From the NCBI GenBank assembly GCA_000435495.1, contig FR884024.1, positions 1 through 7,612 on the forward strand: a stretch of DNA of 7,612 nt. Reading direction: 5' to 3'. Source of the DNA: Firmicutes bacterium CAG:552. GTDB lineage: Bacteria; Bacillota; Clostridia; Christensenellales; Pumilibacteraceae. Positions 1 to 6,153 of the stretch are shown in pieces. Positions within the stretch are counted from its first letter, which is position 1. Each line of letters opens with the position of its first letter. The notes below the pieces were generated by a model. It ran no database searches. It saw only the letters and a list, made by a program, of their open reading frames with translations, and had not been told where the DNA came from. Both the position numbers and the translations under genes were made by a program.

Positions 1-59
1 GGTTTTAACATCGCTCGTAGGAAATCTCCTGACGTTCTTTTGCCTACTTTCATTACAAG
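1..59. repeat. 59-base direct repeat, copy 1
   Basis: The first 59 bases match positions 99-157 at 54 of 59 positions, with mismatches only at 26, 29, 31, 51 and 52 and no gaps. The copies lie 98 bases apart. Copy 1 has lost the long hairpin that ends copy 2. It has a smaller inverted repeat instead, ATTAC-AAG-GTAAT at 52-64. The repeat begins at base 1, so it may continue to the left of the window. I see no convincing open reading frame in it. It could be part of a dispersed intergenic element (REP- or MITE-like) or of a longer tandem array. Confidence 0.8.
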
Positions 60-98
60 GTAATCACACCACACAAGTATTAAAAGCTAGTAACGTAA

Positions 99-157
99 GG
101 TTTTAACATCGCTCGTAGGAAATTTCTTAACGTTCTTTTGCCTACTTTTCTTACAAG
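99..157. repeat. 59-base direct repeat, copy 2
   Basis: This is the second copy of the repeat at 1-59, at 54/59 identity. It begins GGTTTTAACATCGCTCGTAG and ends inside the hairpin at 141-166. The 39 bases between the copies (60-98) are AT-rich and hold no visible gene. Conservation across the whole unit, including non-hairpin sequence, suggests duplication of an element rather than two independent terminators. Confidence 0.8.
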
Positions 158-166
158 AAAAGTAGG
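141..166. repeat. Palindromic hairpin abutting the yfbR stop codon
   Basis: The left arm CCTACTTTTCT (141-151) is the exact reverse complement of AGAAAAGTAGG (156-166), leaving the 4-base loop TACA. The arm ends one base before the yfbR stop codon (167-169 on the minus strand), so the yfbR transcript would fold here at once after translation ends. No U-tract follows on the minus strand (the next bases are CAAAAGAACG), so it is not a standard intrinsic terminator. It may stabilise the 3' end of the message, or be the tip of the repeat element described at 1-157. Confidence 0.7.
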
Positions 167-745
167 TTATTCTTCCTGTAGCTTATCTAATGTGAGATAA
201 AAAGCATCAATGAAGTTCTTTTTAAAATAGTTTACGCTCCGACTATCCGCATTATCCAACCACTCGCCTATCGTCTTAAATGCACTGTTGAACTCCGGAT
301 TACCTGCGTTTATCTCCTCGATACATTTAACGTAAGCGGCAAGTTTATCGGCATATTTAACGAACCTGTACTCATCCGAACTTTTGTCGCAGACTAACGG
401 CGCAAAGCTGTCAACAAGCTCGTCAGGCAACTGCCGCAGCATTTTTTCCTCCGCCTGACTTTCGAGCTGTTTGTAAGCGTCGGTAATGCCGTTGTTGAAA
501 TACTTTATGGGCGTAGGTAAATCGCCGGTGATAACCTCACTCGTTTCATGATACAATGCGATTACCGCCGCCTTATTTTCATCGAGGGAGCCACCGAAAA
601 GCTTGTTCTCTATAACGCATAGCGCATGCGCCATAATCGCAACGCAGTGCGAATGTTCGGCTACGTTTTCGTTTTCGTAGCTTCGCATAAGACTCCAGCG
701 ATTTATATAACGCATTCTATGCAAAAAAGCAAAAAACTTGTACAT
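167..745 (-). CDS. yfbR: 5'-deoxynucleotidase, YfbR-like HD-domain phosphohydrolase
   Basis: This 192-residue protein is close in length to E. coli YfbR (about 199 residues) and resembles it along its whole length, as I recall that sequence. YfbR is a cytoplasmic metal-dependent enzyme that removes the 5'-phosphate from deoxynucleoside monophosphates. Shared blocks are INRWSLMR (14-21, with R16 and W17), ENVAEHS (26-32, His31), the HD region YHETSEVITGDLPTPIKYF (65-83, His66, Glu70, Asp75) and YADKLAAYVKCIEEINAGN (131-149, Asp133). The odd point is residue 67: the aspartate of the HD dyad is Glu (codons CAT GAA). The rest of the site is intact, so activity is likely but unproven. The gene starts 6 bases after the tkt stop with only a weak purine-rich site (AAAGAAA) inside the end of tkt. 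It is therefore probably co-transcribed and translationally coupled as the last gene of the operon. Confidence 0.9.
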   Translation of the reverse strand: MYKFFAFLHRMRYINRWSLMRSYENENVAEHSHCVAIMAHALCVIENKLFGGSLDENKAAVIALYHETSEVITGDLPTPIKYFNNGITDAYKQLESQAEEKMLRQLPDELVDSFAPLVCDKSSDEYRFVKYADKLAAYVKCIEEINAGNPEFNSAFKTIGEWLDNADSRSVNYFKKNFIDAFYLTLDKLQEE

Positions 746-751
746 TGCAAT

Positions 752-2707
752 TTATTTCTTTAATACGGACATAACCTTATCCGCAACGTTAGCCGCCGTT
801 ATGCCGTAAATCTCAAACAACTTCTTTGCAGGTCCTGACTGACCGAATTTGTCTATGCATACAGTCTCGGACGCATATTTATACCAACACATCGACGAAC
901 CGGCCTCCACCGCAACTCTCGCCTTTTTCGAAGAGGGCAAAACACTCTCTTTATACTCTTCGCTCTGACGCTCGAATGCGCTGAAACACGGCATGGATAC
1001 AACTCTCGTCTTTACACCTTTGTCTGCAAGCAAAGTCTGAGCTTCTATAGCCACACACACTTCACTGCCTGCCGACAAAATAATCGCCTCATAATCTTGC
1101 ATATCGCTAATAACATATCCGCCCTTAAGCGCATCTTTACCTGAGCCTACGAGCGGCGGCAAATCTTGACGAGAACATACGATGCAAGTCGGATATTCTC
1201 CTTTTACGGCACTTATATACGCAGCGGCGGTTTCTCTTGCGTCGGCAGGACGATATACGTCGAGATCGGGCATGCTTCTTAAGCCTGTAAGATGTTCGAT
1301 AGGCTGATGCGTCGGACCGTCCTCGCCTACGCCTATGCTGTCGTGCGTAAATATATACAAAATCGGCAACTTCATAAGCGCACTCATACGAATGGCGTTT
1401 TTCATATAATCGCTAAACGCAAAGAAAGTGCTTACGTAAGGGCGAACGCCTCCGTGCAAATACATTCCGTTTGCAATGGCAGCCATTGCGTGTTCTCTGA
1501 TACCGAAATGAATATACCTTCCGCTTCTGTCCGAAACGCTGTAATCGGGTTTCCCGTTAAGCGAAGTAAGATTAGACGGACCGAGATCGGCAGAGCCTCC
1601 GACCAACGTGCCCATCATATCCGCCACTTTATTTAGCACAATATTACTTGCCTTTCTTGTTGCAATAGGCTTGTCCTCAAACTCGTACAGCTTCGCCTCG
1701 TCGATATCTGCCTCGCCGTTTATATCTTTAACTAACTGCTTGTACTCTTCGGGATATTTAGCCGCATAAGAAGCAAGTTTCTTTTCATACTGTTCATGCT
1801 CGGACATAAGCGACTTTTTTATGCCGAGGTAATGCTTAGTCACTTCGTCGGGAACCGTAAAGTCGGGATACTCGAAGCCCAAATTTTTCTTAGTTTGCGC
1901 TACTCCGTCCTCGCCGAGCGGCGCTCCGTGACAGGACGCACTTCCTGCCTTAGGCGATCCGAATCCGATTTGCGTCTTAACGATAATAAGCGACGGCTTT
2001 TCTTTTTCTGCCTTTGCTTGCTCGATAGCAACGCCAATCTTATCGCAATCGGCGTCGTCTACGTAAATAACTTGCCAGCCCATTGCCTCATGAACTTTTC
2101 CGACGTCTTCGCTAAACGTAAGATTTATATTTCCTTCAATGGTAATATCGTTTTTATCGTAGAGCAAAATGAGTTTGCCGAGTTTGAGTGTGCCGGCAAG
2201 CGACGCCGCTTCGTACGCTATACCTTCTTGAAGACAACCGTCTCCTGTAAGCGCATAGGTATAATGATCGACTATTTTGCAATCCGGCTTGTTATATTTG
2301 GCGGCAAGCATCGTTTCGGCAATAGCAAAACCGACGGCGTTGGCAATGCCTTGACCTAACGGTCCGGTAGAAGTTTCGACGCCCGGGCAAACTTTCCACT
2401 CGGGATGTCCCGTAGTTATAGCACCGACCTGTCGAAAATTTTTGAGATCTTCCATGCTGACGTCGTAGCCGAATAGGTGCAACGTCGAATACAACAACGC
2501 CGAACCGTGTCCTGCGCTAAGCACGAATCTGTCTCTGTCTAAATACGACGGGTCGACGGGGTCGTGACGCATATGCTCGGCAAAAAGCTCGTATACGATA
2601 GGCGCTGCGCCCAGCGGAAGACCGGGATGTCCGCTCTTTGCTTTTTGGATTGCCTCTATTGACAAAGCTCTGATGGCGTTTACCGCCGTTGTTTTGATGT
2701 TACTCAT
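752..2707 (-). CDS. tkt: Transketolase
   Basis: This 651-residue protein has the normal length for bacterial transketolase. That enzyme is a thiamine diphosphate- and divalent metal-dependent cytoplasmic protein that moves two-carbon ketol units between sugar phosphates in the non-oxidative pentose phosphate pathway. The N-terminal pyrophosphate domain has SGHPGLPLG (25-33, His26 inferred from E. coli numbering), SAGHGSALLYS (64-74, His67), GPLGQG (115-120) and the cofactor motif GDG (155-157) through YDKNDITIEG (183-192). CHGAPLG (259-265) supplies another substrate-site histidine. The central domain has the catalytic glutamate in FGIREHAM (401-408, Glu405) and GVGEDGPTHQPIEHL (459-473, His467). 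A C-terminal domain follows from about 530. The start is supported by AAGGAG seven bases upstream, and that site overlaps the stop codon of the preceding pgm gene. All key residues I can check are present. Confidence 0.97.
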   Translation of the reverse strand: MSNIKTTAVNAIRALSIEAIQKAKSGHPGLPLGAAPIVYELFAEHMRHDPVDPSYLDRDRFVLSAGHGSALLYSTLHLFGYDVSMEDLKNFRQVGAITTGHPEWKVCPGVETSTGPLGQGIANAVGFAIAETMLAAKYNKPDCKIVDHYTYALTGDGCLQEGIAYEAASLAGTLKLGKLILLYDKNDITIEGNINLTFSEDVGKVHEAMGWQVIYVDDADCDKIGVAIEQAKAEKEKPSLIIVKTQIGFGSPKAGSASCHGAPLGEDGVAQTKKNLGFEYPDFTVPDEVTKHYLGIKKSLMSEHEQYEKKLASYAAKYPEEYKQLVKDINGEADIDEAKLYEFEDKPIATRKASNIVLNKVADMMGTLVGGSADLGPSNLTSLNGKPDYSVSDRSGRYIHFGIREHAMAAIANGMYLHGGVRPYVSTFFAFSDYMKNAIRMSALMKLPILYIFTHDSIGVGEDGPTHQPIEHLTGLRSMPDLDVYRPADARETAAAYISAVKGEYPTCIVCSRQDLPPLVGSGKDALKGGYVISDMQDYEAIILSAGSEVCVAIEAQTLLADKGVKTRVVSMPCFSAFERQSEEYKESVLPSSKKARVAVEAGSSMCWYKYASETVCIDKFGQSGPAKKLFEIYGITAANVADKVMSVLKK

Positions 2708-2714
2708 TTATATT

Positions 2715-2720
2715 CTCCTT
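2715..2720 (-). promoter_or_regulatory. tkt ribosome binding site overlapping the pgm stop
   Basis: On the minus strand this reads AAGGAG, followed by AATATAA and the ATG of tkt (2707-2705). The TAA stop of the upstream gene occupies 2721-2719, so its last two bases belong to the Shine-Dalgarno sequence. Termination on pgm would place ribosomes directly at the tkt start, which supports a single transcript and translational coupling. Confidence 0.85.
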
Positions 2721-4152
2721 AAAACAATTTTTCAAATGCCGAAAGATCCGACAAATATACTTTCAGAAAGTTCGCAAGTATCTCTGCCATCTTCTTTACG
2801 CCGCCTCTATAATTACTTTCGATATTAACGGGTATTATGGGATCATGAACGCTCATTCTCGCCATAAACCAACCGTACTCGGTATTTACACGTACGCCTT
2901 CGTACGAATCGGACGCTAACGAAAAATGCTTTTTCGCATATTCTTCCAAATCGCTTAAAATTTTATTTCCTTGTTCTTTCCAATCGTCGCCGACAAGTTT
3001 TAGACGCACTTCGGCGCATTCAAGCGGCTCTTCGAGATCGGAAATAAGGTCTTCAAGCGTTTTATTCCGCTCTTTTAGCTTAACCGCTTCTATTAGCAAT
3101 CTTACTGCAAGATACGCCCCGTCGTCAAGGAAGTAATTCTCCTTAAGTGCGGCATGCCCGGAAGTTTCGATGGCAAGCGGCGAATATCTGCCTTCTGCAT
3201 TAAGCTTTTGCGAAAATTCAATGACGTTACGATATCCTCTTTTGTACCTGATATGCTCGCCGCCCTTAGCCTCTATAAACTTATGTAGTCCGTCGCTGGT
3301 AACCGAATCCGTCACAATTATTCCACCCTGTCTTTCGGATAGCAGCACTGCCGAAATCGCAGCTATAAGTCTATTGCGATTAAGTTCGGCGCCGGATGCC
3401 GTAACTACAGCGCTTCTGTCAACGTCGGTATCGAAGATTATGCCGAAATCGGCTTTTGTATCTATTACTCTTGCGGAAATACTGTCCATCGCCGCCTTAT
3501 CTTCGGGATTGGGGACGTGTGACGGGAACATACCGTCCGGTTCCAAAAATTGCGAACCGTCTACGTCTGCTCCTAACGGACGCAAAATTCTGTCGGCGAA
3601 AAATCCGCCCGCTCCGTTACCTGCGTCCACCACTATTTTGTATCCGTTGAGCCCTCCGGGCAAACGACTCAAAATTATATCCCGAATGTGCTTACAGTAC
3701 AAAGATAAATAATCGTCCGTAAACTTTAATCCCGAACCGACCTTGCGTTCGCCCTTATTAGCCGCCTCTAAGACGGAAGTAAGCTTTGCCGAAGAGAGTC
3801 CGCCGTCTGCAAGAAAAAACTTCATACCGTTTTTGTCGTACGGATGGTGACTAGCGGTAATCATAATAGCTCCATCTGCCTTTATAGACGGATACTGCGT
3901 CATCATAAACATGGACGGCGTAGAACACAAGCCGCAATCGAAAACTTGGCAACCGCATCCAATCAAAGCGTCCGTTACAGCATCGCAGATTTGCGGTCCT
4001 GTGATACGACTATCTCTGCCCACGGCAACCTTTTTACAATCAAAAACAAAAGCGAAAGCAGCAGCTATATTTGCGGCAACCTCAGGAGTAAAGTCTCCGT
4101 TTACCGCCGTTCCACGCACGTCCGTTCCGCTTTTGAACTTTAAATAATCCAT
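2719..4152 (-). CDS. Phosphoglucomutase/phosphomannomutase family (alpha-D-phosphohexomutase)
   Basis: This 477-residue cytoplasmic enzyme belongs to the four-domain alpha-D-phosphohexomutase superfamily, which moves phosphate between C1 and C6 (or C5) of sugars through a phosphoserine. Visible landmarks are the N-terminal FKSGTDVRG (6-14), the phosphoserine loop TASHHPYDKNG (99-109, Ser101), the metal loop DTDVDRS (241-247, Asp241/243/245) and the sugar loop ETSGHAALKENYFLDDGAY (329-347). The C-terminal phosphate loop is atypical: in place of R-x-S-G/N-T it reads HDPIIPVNIESNYRGG (436-451). I believe a family subgroup shares this, so glucose versus mannose specificity cannot be assigned. An in-frame ATG at 4176 would add eight residues, but it has no ribosome site. 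The ATG at 4152 has GGAGAT upstream and matches the usual family start just before the SGTDVRG motif. First gene of the operon with tkt and yfbR. Confidence 0.9.
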   Translation of the reverse strand: MDYLKFKSGTDVRGTAVNGDFTPEVAANIAAAFAFVFDCKKVAVGRDSRITGPQICDAVTDALIGCGCQVFDCGLCSTPSMFMMTQYPSIKADGAIMITASHHPYDKNGMKFFLADGGLSSAKLTSVLEAANKGERKVGSGLKFTDDYLSLYCKHIRDIILSRLPGGLNGYKIVVDAGNGAGGFFADRILRPLGADVDGSQFLEPDGMFPSHVPNPEDKAAMDSISARVIDTKADFGIIFDTDVDRSAVVTASGAELNRNRLIAAISAVLLSERQGGIIVTDSVTSDGLHKFIEAKGGEHIRYKRGYRNVIEFSQKLNAEGRYSPLAIETSGHAALKENYFLDDGAYLAVRLLIEAVKLKERNKTLEDLISDLEEPLECAEVRLKLVGDDWKEQGNKILSDLEEYAKKHFSLASDSYEGVRVNTEYGWFMARMSVHDPIIPVNIESNYRGGVKKMAEILANFLKVYLSDLSAFEKLF

Positions 4153-4161
4153 AAAAGCAAT

Positions 4162-4167
4162 ATCTCC
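4162..4167 (-). promoter_or_regulatory. Ribosome binding site that sets the pgm start at 4152
   Basis: On the minus strand this reads GGAGAT, nine bases before the ATG at 4152-4150. The upstream ATG at 4176 is preceded by GTTTTGAAAAA, with no Shine-Dalgarno match. The shorter gene start is therefore preferred. Confidence 0.65.
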
Positions 4168-4185
4168 GAATCGCATTTTTTCAAA

Positions 4186-4262
4186 ACAAAGTTTCGGCGG
4201 TTATTATCATAACGCAAACTTCGTTATTTGCAGACTTAAAACGAGTCAAACCGCAACTTTGT
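4186..4262 (-). promoter_or_regulatory. Potential structured leader RNA of the pgm-tkt-yfbR operon
   Basis: In the minus-strand transcript, ACAAAGTT (4262-4255) pairs with AACTTTGT (4193-4186), and GCGGTT (4254-4249) pairs with AACCGC (4202-4197). This makes 14 Watson-Crick pairs interrupted only by a three-base bulge, CGA (4196-4194). The stem encloses 46 bases with two smaller hairpins: GACT-N7-AGTC (4247-4233) and ATAACG-N7-CGTTAT (4227-4209). Together they could make a three-way junction. It lies between the predicted transcription start (about 4274) and the ribosome site. A U-rich stretch (TTTGTTTTG) overlaps and follows its 3' end, so an attenuator is possible. I do not recognise a known riboswitch class, and the fold is read by eye. 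Confidence 0.45.
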
Positions 4263-4280
4263 CTTTCATTTATATTGTAT

Positions 4281-4293
4281 ATTGTAACACAAT
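4281..4293. promoter_or_regulatory. Possible operator, ATTGT-N3-ACAAT
   Basis: The plus strand reads ATTGT AAC ACAAT, a perfect 5-3-5 inverted repeat that covers the -10 of the pgm promoter. A partial repeat, ATTGTAT, lies at 4274-4280. Bound protein here would block that promoter. The sequence is AT-rich and short, so a chance match is quite possible, and I cannot assign it to a regulator family. Confidence 0.25.
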
Positions 4294-4309
4294 GTTTAAA
4301 AATTTACAA
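4281..4309 (-). promoter_or_regulatory. Predicted sigma-A promoter of the pgm-tkt-yfbR operon
   Basis: On the minus strand, the -35 element TTGTAA (4309-4304) is followed by an exact 17-base spacer and the -10 element TACAAT (4286-4281), with TG one base upstream of the -10 (an extended -10). Initiation would fall near 4274, giving a leader of about 120 bases before the pgm ATG. Confidence 0.6.
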
Positions 4310-4327
4310 CTTATTAGCCGTCAAAAC

Positions 4328-4356
4328 TTGAGTTTTTATTGCCGTTATGCTAAAAT
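4328..4356 (+). promoter_or_regulatory. Predicted sigma-A promoter of nadE
   Basis: The -35 element TTGAGT (4328-4333), an exact 17-base spacer and the -10 element TAAAAT (4351-4356) are present, with TG at 4348-4349 forming an extended -10. Initiation near 4362-4364 would give a leader of only about a dozen bases, starting at or just before the GGAGG site. The promoter is back-to-back with the pgm promoter; the two -35 boxes are 18 bases apart. Confidence 0.65.
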
Positions 4357-4363
4357 ATGATAC

Positions 4364-4368
4364 GGAGG
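4364..4368 (+). promoter_or_regulatory. Ribosome binding site that sets the nadE start at 4375
   Basis: GGAGG lies six bases before the ATG at 4375. An in-frame ATG at 4357 abuts the predicted -10 box and lies before the predicted transcription start. It also has no ribosome site, so it is very unlikely to be used. Confidence 0.85.
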
Positions 4369-4374
4369 CAAAAC

Positions 4375-6027
4375 ATGGCGACGACTATAGCTTTATGCTC
4401 GCCCGAACTAAAACCGGGCGACGTTAAATTTAATACCGAAAAAATAATCGACTGCCTGGCGAAAACAAAAAATGCAGACATTGTAGTATTCCCGAGGCTA
4501 TGCATTACCGGAGCAACCTGTGGAGACATGTACGCTTTTCCCACACTATCGGACGCCGCATTTAACGCATTGCAGACAATTGCAGCCGCATGCCCGCCGC
4601 ACGAAACAGTAATTTTGGGATTGCCGCTGCAAAAAACAGACGGGGTTTACGACGCCACGGCAATAGTACGTCAAGGCAAAACATGCGTCTACTGTATGCC
4701 GAAAGGAATAACCGACGTATCGTCGAGCTGCATTAAATACGGTTCGGACGACGTCCCTAATATGGATGGCGAAATAAAAATTTCGATAAGAGCCGACTTC
4801 GATAACCCGCACGAAAGCGACTGCGTAGTAGTTCCGTCTGCTTTCGCATCGTATGTTCGCAACGAAAGCGAAATAAAAGCCAAGATGTGTTCCTTCCCCT
4901 ACGTTACGGCAGCGGTAAGTTCGGGCAAAGGCGAATCTGTAAGCAATAAGATAATGAGCGGATTTAAAGCATTATGTTCCGGCGGTAAAGTTAAAGAATA
5001 CGCCGATTGGGATAATGACGTTATTGTCGCAAAAATCCCTAAATGCAGCGAAGTTTTTACGCCATATAGTCCCCAAAGGAATCAGTCGCTTATAATATCG
5101 GACTTCGACGAGTGCATGACGGCGTACAAGCTTATGGCAAGGGGAATATCCTCGAGAATGGAGGAAATAGGCACGGACAAAGTCATCCTCGGCCTCAGCG
5201 GAGGCATTGATTCGACTAACGTGCTTATGGCTGTGATAACTGCGTTTGACGAAAACAAAATCGACCGCAAAAATATTATTTGCGTAACCATGAGAGGCGC
5301 AGCTTCCACAAGACGCACGCAAGACAACGCAAACGCACTGATAGAGGCTTTTAAGGTTACAGGACAAAACGTACCTATAGACAGTGCAGTCACTTTGCAC
5401 CTCAGAGCCATAAATCACACCCTTAAGGACGTAGTATACGAAAACGCTCAGGCTCGGGAACGCACGCAAATACTTCTTGACTTAAGCAATAAATATAACG
5501 CCCTTATGTTAGGCACAGGCGACCTCTCGGAAATATGCTTAGGCTGGTCAACGTTCGGAGGAGATCAACTGAGTCAATATAATCCCAATTGTTCGGTTCT
5601 CAAAACGAGTGCGCAAAATATGTTGCGTGCGTTTGCAAACACAAAAACGGGAAAATGCGCAGCAAAAATTATAGCGGATATACTCGACACGCCTATTTCG
5701 CCCGAATTATTGGAACAGCAGAGCACCGAAAATTCGATAGGTCCTTATAGACTTCACGACTACTTTATCGATCAAATGTTCGGCAAGAAAGCGGCTCCTT
5801 CCGCCGTATATCGATCCGCAATACAGAAATTCGACGATTCGCCTGCCGATATAAAAAAATGTCTTTTGACAATGATAAATCGTATGTTTAAATATCAATT
5901 CAAACGCAACTTCGGCTCTGACGGCGTGCAATTGTTCGAAAACGACTTGTGCAATATAAAAGTTCGTTCGGATTTCAGACCGCAGGCTTGGTTAAGCGAT
6001 CTCGACCGGGTTAACTCCGAAAATTAA
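4375..6027 (+). CDS. nadE: NAD synthetase with degenerate glutaminase domain
   Basis: This 550-residue cytoplasmic protein has the two-domain layout of glutamine-dependent NAD synthetase, which amidates nicotinate adenine dinucleotide to NAD using ATP and ammonia drawn from glutamine. Residues 1 to about 225 are a nitrilase-like domain. The usual FPELCITGYTCGD is FPRLCITGATCGD (39-51), so the catalytic Glu is Arg41. Lys110 (MPKG) aligns with the catalytic Lys. The usual EICEDLW becomes SIRADFD (137-143), so the nucleophilic Cys is Arg139. The C-terminal synthetase keeps the ATP loop SGGIDS (275-280), YENAQARERTQ (355-365), GTGDLSEICLGW (380-391) and the end block LDTPISPELL (437-446) to IGPYRLHDYF (455-464). 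It deviates at TMRGAAST (305-312; usually TMPGFGTT) and GDQLS (396-400; usually GDHMS). The family usually runs about 620-680 residues, so this copy is short. It probably uses free ammonia, or it is a divergent paralogue. It is monocistronic, with its own promoter and terminator. Confidence 0.87.
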   Translation: MATTIALCSPELKPGDVKFNTEKIIDCLAKTKNADIVVFPRLCITGATCGDMYAFPTLSDAAFNALQTIAAACPPHETVILGLPLQKTDGVYDATAIVRQGKTCVYCMPKGITDVSSSCIKYGSDDVPNMDGEIKISIRADFDNPHESDCVVVPSAFASYVRNESEIKAKMCSFPYVTAAVSSGKGESVSNKIMSGFKALCSGGKVKEYADWDNDVIVAKIPKCSEVFTPYSPQRNQSLIISDFDECMTAYKLMARGISSRMEEIGTDKVILGLSGGIDSTNVLMAVITAFDENKIDRKNIICVTMRGAASTRRTQDNANALIEAFKVTGQNVPIDSAVTLHLRAINHTLKDVVYENAQARERTQILLDLSNKYNALMLGTGDLSEICLGWSTFGGDQLSQYNPNCSVLKTSAQNMLRAFANTKTGKCAAKIIADILDTPISPELLEQQSTENSIGPYRLHDYFIDQMFGKKAAPSAVYRSAIQKFDDSPADIKKCLLTMINRMFKYQFKRNFGSDGVQLFENDLCNIKVRSDFRPQAWLSDLDRVNSEN

Positions 6028-6091
6028 CGCAACTTACTGCGCCTCTGCCAATCCGGATTAAAATCACATGTTTTTTAAATTACTACTGTAT

Positions 6092-6134
6092 AATAAAAAC
6101 TCGCTTGCATTTTATCGTCAGGCGAGTTTTTATT
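6092..6134. terminator. Bidirectional intrinsic terminator between nadE and prfA
   Basis: AATAAAAACTCGC (6092-6104) pairs perfectly with GCGAGTTTTTATT (6122-6134). Three further inner pairs (6105-6107 with 6119-6121, one of them G-U) leave an 11-base loop. On the plus strand a T-rich tract follows (GTTTTATTTTTTT, 6135-6147). On the minus strand the stem itself ends in TTTTTATT. It sits 64 bases after the nadE stop and 19 bases after the prfA stop, so it can end both convergent transcripts. The remaining bases of 6028-6153 show no gene. Confidence 0.9.
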
Positions 6135-6153
6135 GTTTTATTTTTTTAGATTG

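Noticed and set aside
1..157. CRISPR array
   Set aside because: Only two imperfect 59-base copies with one 39-base interval are visible; the length and mismatches do not fit CRISPR repeats and no cas gene is near.
141..166. Intrinsic terminator for the pgm-tkt-yfbR operon
   Set aside because: The hairpin is strong but AT-rich and has no U-tract after it on the minus strand, so it is recorded as a repeat hairpin.
1796..2359. 187-residue plus-strand open frame inside tkt
   Set aside because: It lies antisense to strongly conserved transketolase codons and shows no recognisable domain or ribosome site. Other long antisense frames in pgm, nadE and prfA are rejected for the same reason.
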